From positions 1,426,001-1,490,000 of the forward strand of contig OZ246407.1 of assembly GCA_965231025.1 (NCBI GenBank): a DNA stretch of 64,000 nucleotides. Direction: 5' to 3'. This DNA comes from PALSA-1335 sp965231025 (lineage in GTDB: Bacteria; Patescibacteriota; Gracilibacteria; UBA1369). The stretch's first letter is position 1; each line of letters opens with the position of its first letter. Below the pieces are notes generated by a model. It was not told the DNA's origin and did no database searches. It was given only the letters and a program-made list of their open reading frames with translations. The position numbers and the translations under genes were made by a program. Shown one piece after another: positions 58,552 to 64,000 of this stretch.

Positions 58552-59292
58552 TTAGAGATAGTATTTACTTTGAGATGGTCCCCCCACCACACTCACCGGC
58601 TGCCCTCCGGCAGCTTTGCCTCCATCCACACCAAACTGAACTCCATCAGTATCCGTCGCGTCAATTCCGCGATCATCGGCAAACTGAAGCATTATCCGGT
58701 CACCGGTCTGGGCCTGTTCGCTCACCGTGCCAAGAACGCTGAACTTCATGAGTTTGTTCGCGGTAAGTTTCACCATCAGATTCTGGAAACTTCCTTTGCC
58801 TTCAAAAAATGAGACCTCACCAAGCACCTGGTCCCCCAGCATCAGTTTGAGGCTTTTGAGGTCATACGGGTGCGCCAGATTGCCCAGCACAAACGTCATC
58901 GCGTGGATAAACCCGTCAGCCGAAGGACTCACGGTAAAATCCAGAAGCGCCACATCTTTTTGGCCGGGAAAGGCATAGGTCGTACCTGTTGTTTCCGGTG
59001 TAATAATGAGCCGGGAACCGGTTATCTGCTGCGTCGTTTGGGGCGCGGCGCCATGAACCCCCGGGGTATCCACAGAAGCCTGTTGTACGCCGCCGGAAGC
59101 AGTGCCTCGGACCCCGCCGATCCAATGGAGCTGAAGATTCAGCGTCTCAAAAAGCAGCATGCCAAAAAACAGTGCCATCACAAACCCGAGCGACATCATC
59201 AAAAAGTCGTGCCGGAACAGCGGTTTTTTCGCCGTGAACCGGCTGCGGAGTGAACCTTTTCGCCCGTTGCGGTAACCGCGCAGGAGTCCCAT
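58552..59292 (-). CDS. Membrane-anchored beta-rich protein, unrecognised
   Basis: A 246-residue protein with a basic cytoplasmic head (RGYRNGRKGSLRSRFTAKK), one membrane helix at about 33-53 and a Gly/Thr/Gln-rich linker (GVHGAAPQTTQQITG) before a beta-rich C-terminal domain (DVALLDFTVSPSADGFIHAMTFVLGNLAHPYDLKSLKLMLGDQVLG). That domain looks like a surface adhesion or sugar-binding beta sandwich, but no named family is recognised. Start at 59292 is preferred because it lies after an extended -10 box (59317-59325) and the longer frame gives an extra hydrophobic piece. Gene order with DUF2207 suggests an envelope role. Confidence 0.6.
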   Translation of the reverse strand: MGLLRGYRNGRKGSLRSRFTAKKPLFRHDFLMMSLGFVMALFFGMLLFETLNLQLHWIGGVRGTASGGVQQASVDTPGVHGAAPQTTQQITGSRLIITPETTGTTYAFPGQKDVALLDFTVSPSADGFIHAMTFVLGNLAHPYDLKSLKLMLGDQVLGEVSFFEGKGSFQNLMVKLTANKLMKFSVLGTVSEQAQTGDRIMLQFADDRGIDATDTDGVQFGVDGGKAAGGQPVSVVGGPSQSKYYL

Positions 59293-59316
59293 AGGGTAAA
59301 GGAAAAGTATCTTATC

Positions 59317-59325
59317 ATTATACCA
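59317..59325 (-). promoter_or_regulatory. Extended -10 promoter box
   Basis: On the minus strand TGGTATAAT is a perfect -10 with TG extension, 25 bases before the start at 59292. A plus-strand TATAAT at 59350-59355 serves murA on the other side, making a divergent promoter region of about 75 bases. Confidence 0.6.
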
Positions 59326-59366
59326 CTTTTCTTGGGCTTTGAAAAAGGCTATAATGACGGCCAATT

Positions 59367-60638
59367 ATGACTACTCCAGTCCAAAAATTCATCGTCGAAG
59401 GCCAGCACAAACTCCACGGTTCGGTCACCGTAAGCGGCTCAAAAAATGCCGCGCTGCCGATTCTTTGCGCAACGCTTCTGACCAACAAAGTTTCGGAAAT
59501 CGAGAACGTCCCGGACATCGCGGACATCCACACGCTTTTCAATATTTTCAGGGAGCTGAACGTCAAAGTGGAGTTCGCGAACAACAAAGCCGTGATCGAT
59601 CCCTCGGGCATCAGACTCAACAAAATCACGGATAAATACATCAACAGCATGCGCGCGTCGGTGCTTTTGATCGGCCCGTTACTCCAGCGCTTTCCGGAGG
59701 TTCACATCCCGTTCCCCGGAGGCTGCGTGCTGGGAAAACGGTCCGCATCCGCGCACAGTTTCGTGTTCAAGGCCATGGGCGCCGAAGTGCTGGATGACAC
59801 GCAAACGCTGCATATCCGCCGCACAAAACTACAAGCCGGCAAAATAACCCTGCCGGAACAGAGCGTCACCGCCACGGAAAACCTGCTCATGCTCGCGGCA
59901 TTAACCCCGGGAACCACGGAAATACGCCTGGCCGCATCCGAACCCCACGTTCAGGATCTCTGCCATTTCCTCGTGAAAATGGGGGTGAAAATCCAGGGCA
60001 TCGGCAACCACCATCTCATTGTTGAAGGCGCGAAAGTGCTCAATGGCGCAAAACACAGCATCACCGGCGATTACCTTGAAGCCGGAACCTACGCCATCGC
60101 ATCCCTGCTCACCAATGGGGAGGTTACCGTGAAAGGTATCGAAACCGGCCAGCTCGACAGCTTCTGGGAAAAACTCAAAGAGATCGGAGCGAAATTTGAA
60201 CTCAAAGCGAATGAAGTAACCTTGCGCCCCACATCGGAATTTCGCGCCGTGGAAATGCTGCGGACAGCGGTCTACCCAAGTTTCCCCACAGATCTCCAGG
60301 CACCATTCACCATTTTGCTTACCCAGGCGCAGGGAACCAGCAAAATTTTTGAAACACTCTTTGAAGGCCGCCTCAACTACCTGTTCGAACTCGAAAAAAT
60401 GGGGGCGACCATCCAGATGCTCAACCCGCACCAGGCCAACGTGACCGGCCCCACGCAGCTCAAAGGCGTCCCAATTGCCAGCATAGACATCCGCGCCGGT
60501 GCCGCCATGGTGCTTGCCGCTTTGTGCGCGCGCGGCACCACGGAAATTTCCAACATCAAATACATCGACCGCGGCTACGAAAAGTTTGACGAAAAACTGC
60601 GAAGCCTTGGGGCAAAAATAGAGCGGGTACAGGAGTAG
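59367..60638 (+). CDS. murA: UDP-N-acetylglucosamine 1-carboxyvinyltransferase
   Basis: Transfers enolpyruvate to UDP-GlcNAc, the first committed step of peptidoglycan synthesis and the target of fosfomycin. The 423 residues include SGSKNAALPILCATLLT, NSMRASVLLIGPLLQRF, the catalytic loop FPGGCVLGKRSASAHSFVFKAMGAE with the reactive Cys in GGCVLGKR, ATENLLMLAALTPG, SFPTDLQAPFTILLTQAQGTSKIFETLFEGRLNYLFELEKMGA and DIRAGAAMVLAALCARG. The active-site Cys is intact, so it should be fosfomycin-sensitive by family knowledge. TATAAT lies 12 bases upstream of the ATG, leaving a near-leaderless transcript. Confidence 0.96.
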   Translation: MTTPVQKFIVEGQHKLHGSVTVSGSKNAALPILCATLLTNKVSEIENVPDIADIHTLFNIFRELNVKVEFANNKAVIDPSGIRLNKITDKYINSMRASVLLIGPLLQRFPEVHIPFPGGCVLGKRSASAHSFVFKAMGAEVLDDTQTLHIRRTKLQAGKITLPEQSVTATENLLMLAALTPGTTEIRLAASEPHVQDLCHFLVKMGVKIQGIGNHHLIVEGAKVLNGAKHSITGDYLEAGTYAIASLLTNGEVTVKGIETGQLDSFWEKLKEIGAKFELKANEVTLRPTSEFRAVEMLRTAVYPSFPTDLQAPFTILLTQAQGTSKIFETLFEGRLNYLFELEKMGATIQMLNPHQANVTGPTQLKGVPIASIDIRAGAAMVLAALCARGTTEISNIKYIDRGYEKFDEKLRSLGAKIERVQE

Positions 60639-60655
60639 ATTTTGCACTAGCATGA

Positions 60656-60683
60656 AAAAGAGCCCCGCACGCGGGGCTCTTTT
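60656..60683. terminator. Strong bidirectional terminator
   Basis: A perfect 12-13-bp stem (AAAAGAGCCCCGC / GCGGGGCTCTTTT) with A and T tracts on both sides, between the convergent murA and ComEC-like genes. It can terminate both transcripts. Confidence 0.9.
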
Positions 60684-60714
60684 AGGATGTTCACCAAGGG
60701 AATCGACAACCATA

Positions 60715-61599
60715 TTATATCTTCCCCTGGCCCTTTACCTCCAGCGACTCCCCGTCGCTCACCGCCTCAATAATTCCGTCGAGGTCAGTCCGGAAAATCT
60801 TCATGCCGCGTTCCTGAAAATGCTGCAGCGTTATGGGATGCGGATGTTTGAACTTGTTGTCCACCCCGCAGGAAATCGCCGCATATTCGGGCCGTACACG
60901 ATCCAATAACGCCAAAGAACCGGCCGTCCTGCTGCCATGATGCCCGGCCTTATAAAAGTCCGCGCGCAGATCAAGTCCAGCCGCCACAAGTTTTTCTTCA
61001 CCCTCAATTTCCAGGTCTCCGGAAAAATAAAAGGAACGCCGGCCATACAAAACACGTAGTACCACCGACCCGTTGTTCTGGTTTTCAAAAGACCTTCCCT
61101 GTTCCGATTCAAACGGAAAAAGCATATCCAGAGTGATGCTCCCAAGGCGGTAATCGGCGGGGGCACCGCCCGTCCCCGCAAGCCCCGCTCCCGCATAAAC
61201 AACCGGAATTTTTCGCCGCTCAATCTCTTCAAGAAAAGCCGTGTATCCGGAATAGTGGTACTTCACGCCGCTCATCATAACCGCCCCCACGTCATATCGT
61301 TTGAGGACCTCCACCAGGCCGTCCACGTGGTCCTCGTGCGGATGTGACAGGACCACGACATCAATCGTCCGCTCATAAAAAGGCATCACCTTCCCAAGCT
61401 CCTTGAGGACCTGGTCGTTTGCTCCCCCGTCGATCAAAATCCTCTCACTCGTCGGAGTCTGGATCAAAATGGAGTCCCCCTGCCCGATATCAAGAACGAA
61501 CACGTGAAGTTTACCGTCGGGCAGCGATGCCAGACAAAGCCAAAGGAGGACGCCAAGCACTCCCAATCCGGCTGACAGAAATTTTTGCATCTTGCTCAT
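60715..61599 (-). CDS. ComEC/Rec2-like metallo-beta-lactamase hydrolase, stand-alone
   Basis: A 294-residue protein with an N-terminal membrane helix (MQKFLSAGLGVLGVLLWLCLASLPD) then the metallo-beta-lactamase domain found at the end of ComEC: HVFVLDIGQGDSILIQTPTSERILIDGGAND, VVVLSHPHEDHVDGLVEVLKRY with the HxHxDH metal motif, FYFSGDLEIEGEEKL and KAGHHGSRTAGSLALLDRVRPEYAAISCGVDNKFKHP. ComEC's channel domain is absent, so the protein is probably an anchored extracellular or periplasmic-face nuclease or phosphodiesterase. Start at 61599 is assumed; the frame extends to 61683. Confidence 0.85.
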   Translation of the reverse strand: MSKMQKFLSAGLGVLGVLLWLCLASLPDGKLHVFVLDIGQGDSILIQTPTSERILIDGGANDQVLKELGKVMPFYERTIDVVVLSHPHEDHVDGLVEVLKRYDVGAVMMSGVKYHYSGYTAFLEEIERRKIPVVYAGAGLAGTGGAPADYRLGSITLDMLFPFESEQGRSFENQNNGSVVLRVLYGRRSFYFSGDLEIEGEEKLVAAGLDLRADFYKAGHHGSRTAGSLALLDRVRPEYAAISCGVDNKFKHPHPITLQHFQERGMKIFRTDLDGIIEAVSDGESLEVKGQGKI

Positions 61600-61683
61600 C
61601 CGATCCGCGAAAAAAATATATTCAACAATAGCCCGCCGGCGATGAAGGAAATATTTCCGGATCCTGAATTTTTCATAAACCAA

Positions 61684-61716
61684 AAAGACCCCCCTGCGTT
61701 AGCGGGAAGGCCCTCT
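61684..61716 (-). terminator. Probable terminator after the fibronectin-type gene
   Basis: On the minus strand, CCTTCCCGC-TAAC-GCAGGGGGG forms a bulged GC-rich hairpin followed by TCTTTTT, about 90 bases past the stop at 61803. It could also act as an attenuator of the downstream ComEC-like gene. Bulge and wobble pairs lower confidence. Confidence 0.45.
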
Positions 61717-61802
61717 TGGCTATCTATCTCTATCTCTCTAAGGAGATGACTGAAGTGACCACGCGAGTCGGCCCCGATGTTTGTGCCGCGCGTGCAGTGT
61801 AA

Positions 61803-63401
61803 TTATTTTCTTGCGATTTTCTTATTCTTGCGGCGTTTCAAAAGTTTTCCGAGACCGAAGGAACCGAACAGTAAGAGTCCGAGTTCAGGGCCGGTCTGGG
61901 GCAAAGTAAACGTCGTCATGACGCCGGCGCTGGTATTGCCGAGCGCATCCATGGCCACAAGCTTGAAGAAGTACTTCACTCCCGGAACAATGTTCGTCAC
62001 GTCAAAGCTGTTGGCGGTCGGGCTCACGTCAATACCTGCTCCAAAGTCCTTGCCGTCGGTGCTCATGTAGAGAACATATTTGGCGAGGTCGCCGGCGCTG
62101 TTCAGGCTGCGGGTCCAGTTCAAGGTCACAATGAGTTGTTTGACCATGGCCGCGGTGAATCCGGTGACATCTTCGGGAGCAACGGTATCGGCACCCTGCT
62201 GGGTCGCCGACTGCTGCGTGGCCTGCTGGGTACCGGCCGGAGCTGCCGCCATGCCGGTAAATACTGTCGCGTTATTTTCGACGCTTAACTGGTTTCCCTG
62301 GGCGTCTTTAATGTCCACGGCAATGAGGTTGTATCCCATGGCCTTCATCGGCGCTGTGGTGAGCAGTACCTGAAGTCCGGTCGGAGCAAGTTCCACGGCA
62401 AGAACATCAAGAGTGTTTTCGATGGTCTGCTCTTCGGTCACGATGAAGTTTTCCAGTGGGTTTTTGCTGAGGACGATTTTTTTATCAAAGGTCACCTGGA
62501 CATGGGTACCGTCAAGCGCCTGCACGGAGGAAAGCTGGGGACCCTGTGAGGTCTGCTGGGTGGCCTGTTGCGTAGCCTGCTGTGTTGAAGCGACCAGGTC
62601 CGTTCCGGTAAATACGGCCGTGTCGGAAGTACCGCTCACGATCGGATTCCCCGCGGAATCTTTCACATCGATCCCGGCGGTCAAAATATAGGATGCGCCG
62701 GCCTGTTGGTTCGCGGTTTCCAGGAGCACGGACTTGCCCGTGAAGTCGGTGGTATTCATCTTGGCGCCTTTCACCTGGAGCTGGACGCTGGTCGTGTCGT
62801 TTTTCACGCTGAAAGCGTTCTCGGGGTTCTTTGCGGGAAGCTGAACGGCCTCACTGAAGGAAACTTTGACATGGCTCCTGTCCACGGCTTCCGCCTTGGT
62901 AACTTTGGGGGCCTCCTTGTCCGCGGCACCGTGAAGCGGAGTTGAGCCCACTTCAACGCTGTAATTTTCACTTTCGTTTCCGGCGGCGTCATAGGCGGTC
63001 ATCGCGAAATAGTATTTTGTGCCGTTCGTGAGACCGGTCACCGTGTAGTTGATCTTGTTGCCCACGTCGATGGGGCCTTTGTCATAGCTGCCCCCGTCCG
63101 TGGTGACGGACTTGATGCCATAATAAAGTTTGTACCCCTTCACTCCCACGTTGTCCGTTGAAACATTCCAGGTAAGGGTAACGGCGCCATCGGCGGCGGT
63201 AGCCTTGAGGTTTTCAACGTCGCTTGGGGCTGCCGTATCCGCGGCGGCGACCGTAGTGGTCTTTTCCGGGATGATTTCAGCCGCGTGGCTGACCGGAACC
63301 ATGGCGATGAGCAGTAACACTGCGAGCGGCAGAAGAGCGTACGCAATACGTTTACCCCTGGACATTTGGGGAGCCATCGGGAGAGAGTTTGATGTGTTCA
63401 T
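61803..63401 (-). CDS. Cell-wall anchored fibronectin type III protein with LPQTG motif
   Basis: A 532-residue surface protein. Residues 1-40 are a signal peptide. An FN3 domain covers about 55-150 (LTWNVSTDNVGVKGYKLYYG), two bacterial Ig-like domains about 165-265 and 290-385 (VTKAEAVDRSHVKVSFSEAV; DGTHVQVTFDKKIV), and a second FN3 domain about 405-500. Thr/Gln linkers (TQQATQQ) join them. The C-terminus has LPQTG at 500-504, a hydrophobic stretch and a basic tail (KRRKNKK), the layout of a sortase substrate. No sortase gene is in the window. It should be covalently linked to the cell wall or surface. Confidence 0.85.
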   Translation of the reverse strand: MNTSNSLPMAPQMSRGKRIAYALLPLAVLLLIAMVPVSHAAEIIPEKTTTVAAADTAAPSDVENLKATAADGAVTLTWNVSTDNVGVKGYKLYYGIKSVTTDGGSYDKGPIDVGNKINYTVTGLTNGTKYYFAMTAYDAAGNESENYSVEVGSTPLHGAADKEAPKVTKAEAVDRSHVKVSFSEAVQLPAKNPENAFSVKNDTTSVQLQVKGAKMNTTDFTGKSVLLETANQQAGASYILTAGIDVKDSAGNPIVSGTSDTAVFTGTDLVASTQQATQQATQQTSQGPQLSSVQALDGTHVQVTFDKKIVLSKNPLENFIVTEEQTIENTLDVLAVELAPTGLQVLLTTAPMKAMGYNLIAVDIKDAQGNQLSVENNATVFTGMAAAPAGTQQATQQSATQQGADTVAPEDVTGFTAAMVKQLIVTLNWTRSLNSAGDLAKYVLYMSTDGKDFGAGIDVSPTANSFDVTNIVPGVKYFFKLVAMDALGNTSAGVMTTFTLPQTGPELGLLLFGSFGLGKLLKRRKNKKIARK

Positions 63402-63447
63402 GTTTGTTTTGGTTAGTTTTTAGTTTTTGTTATTTTTAAATCATATC

Positions 63448-63476
63448 AGTATAGCAAAAAATGAGGCTTTTTTGAA
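63448..63476 (-). promoter_or_regulatory. Promoter of the fibronectin-type gene
   Basis: Minus strand: TTCAAA (-35), 17 bases ending in TGC, then TATACT (63453-63448), an extended -10 of the form TGCTATACT, the same nonamer as at 3707. It lies about 45 bases before the start at 63401. Confidence 0.6.
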
Positions 63477-63571
63477 GGCTGTAAGCCCCGTGCCACAGAA
63501 GTTCATATTGACAACATTACCTGATTGCATCTTTATAAACTTTTTCGGTCAACGGAAAAGAATGAATCGAA

Positions 63572-63600
63572 TTGTTCCAGCCGGCAGAATTCCGTATACT
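63572..63600 (+). promoter_or_regulatory. Promoter of the B3/4-domain gene
   Basis: TTGTTC (63572-63577), 17 bases, TATACT (63595-63600). Together with the minus-strand promoter at 63448 it makes a 253-base divergent control region. Confidence 0.6.
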
Positions 63601-63654
63601 ACGCGCGAGTGAAACGATCGCGCACATCCGTTATAACTTTTCTGTTCCGACTTT

Positions 63655-64000
63655 ATGAAAATCCGCTTAACTCCTGATCTGCTTCAAAAAATCCCAGGCA
63701 TCCGCGTGGGGGTGTTGGTGATAAAAAACATCAGGAACGTTCGTAAAAATTCAGTGGTTGCCGGGCTGCTCCGGGGGGTAACCGCAGAGAAAAAACGCGA
63801 AATGGCAAAGGAGGAGCGGCAGGAAAAAATCACGGCCCACCTCCGGCAAACCGCGGTGGATAACCAGGTGCTCGCCGAAGCGCACCTGCTGGAAAGCATG
63901 CTCCGCAAGGCCCAGCAGGGGAAAGAGATCAAAAGCGAAAACAACGCCCAGGACATCGCCCACTATTTAAGCCTCAAATATTTAACCCCTGCTCTCGGCC
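63655..64000 (+). CDS. B3/4-domain protein, N-terminal part (runs off the window)
   Basis: At least 115 residues, open at the window end. MKIRLTPDLLQKIPGIRVGVLVIKNIRNVRKNSVVAGLLRGV then a long charged helix and AEAHLLESMLRKAQQGKEIKSENNAQDIAHYLSLKYLTPALG. This is the pattern of stand-alone B3/4 domain proteins, which resemble part of phenylalanyl-tRNA synthetase beta and bind RNA or edit aminoacyl-tRNA; the precise role is unknown. IPGI.VGVLV at the start and the LVDxxNxxSLxxxxPxG-like ending (DIAHYLSLKYLTPALG) are the main support. Only the first half is seen, so it could differ downstream. Confidence 0.65.
   Translation, partial: MKIRLTPDLLQKIPGIRVGVLVIKNIRNVRKNSVVAGLLRGVTAEKKREMAKEERQEKITAHLRQTAVDNQVLAEAHLLESMLRKAQQGKEIKSENNAQDIAHYLSLKYLTPALG

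Noticed and set aside
1..64000. CRISPR array, rRNA operon, IS element or prophage
   Set aside because: No regular direct-repeat/spacer pattern, no rRNA sequence, and no transposase, integrase or phage structural gene recognised in any frame.

Overview
The window looks like one continuous stretch of a small bacterial chromosome from the Candidate Phyla Radiation (Patescibacteria), most likely a Peregrinibacteria-type lineage. This is inferred from compact packing, many lineage-specific unrecognised proteins, a DUF4012 protein, a VirB2-like pilin, RNase J with a long disordered head, DUF881 and PEGA proteins, and single tRNA genes with encoded CCA. TGA is an ordinary stop (murB, tyrA and yraN end in it), which argues against the TGA=Gly code of Gracilibacteria and Absconditabacteria. 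G+C looks close to one half by eye. Promoters are sigma70-like, often with an extended -10 (TGnTATAMT), and Shine-Dalgarno sites are weak or absent at many genes.

Layout. 1-6.1 kb: the start of prfB, a polysaccharide flippase, murD and RNase J. 6.2-12.4 kb: a 1372-residue FHA-like protein and two unrecognised proteins between tRNA-Tyr and tRNA-Thr. 12.5-14.1 kb: murB and a pilin-like membrane protein. 14.1-22.8 kb: an aromatic amino-acid operon with all seven shikimate-pathway enzymes (aroA, aroK, aroQ, aroE, DAHP synthase, aroB, aroC), then prephenate dehydratase, prephenate dehydrogenase and chorismate mutase. In front of it is a complete trp/phe-type attenuator: promoter, 20-codon leader peptide with a YGYFFYNF run, two mutually exclusive hairpins and a terminator with eight T. 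An aminotransferase that could finish Phe and Tyr follows at 23.3 kb. 24.5-35.4 kb: TrhP-like U32 protein, a compositionally foreign GC-rich gene flanked by hairpins, a BaiN-like flavoprotein, a 43-residue-repeat protein, a KamA-like radical SAM enzyme, a putative HExxH metallopeptidase, a tandem-duplicated lipoprotein and tRNA-Pro. 35.5-42.4 kb: PRC-barrel protein, ybeY, a SpoU methyltransferase, an SLH-like exported protein, a tail-anchored HTH protein inside a dense array of TGTCNATNGACA sites, two DUF881 proteins, murI and a PAP2/dolichol-kinase-like fusion. 42.4-64 kb: a long inverted repeat, guaA, DUF4012, lysS, dnaB, yraN, PEGA, an aminotransferase, comM, a DUF2207-like protein, murA, a ComEC-like hydrolase, an LPQTG-anchored fibronectin protein and the start of a B3/4-domain protein.

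Two systems stand out. First, the aromatic operon appears to be controlled by ribosome-mediated attenuation sensing Tyr and Phe, and the encoded prephenate dehydratase and dehydrogenase lack room for ACT feedback domains, so control may sit largely at transcription. Second, a membrane-tethered HTH/coiled-coil protein lies on top of at least five 12-bp palindromes and about a dozen half-sites that run from its upstream region into its own coding sequence, a layout that recalls DNA-to-membrane anchoring factors such as RacA or Noc.
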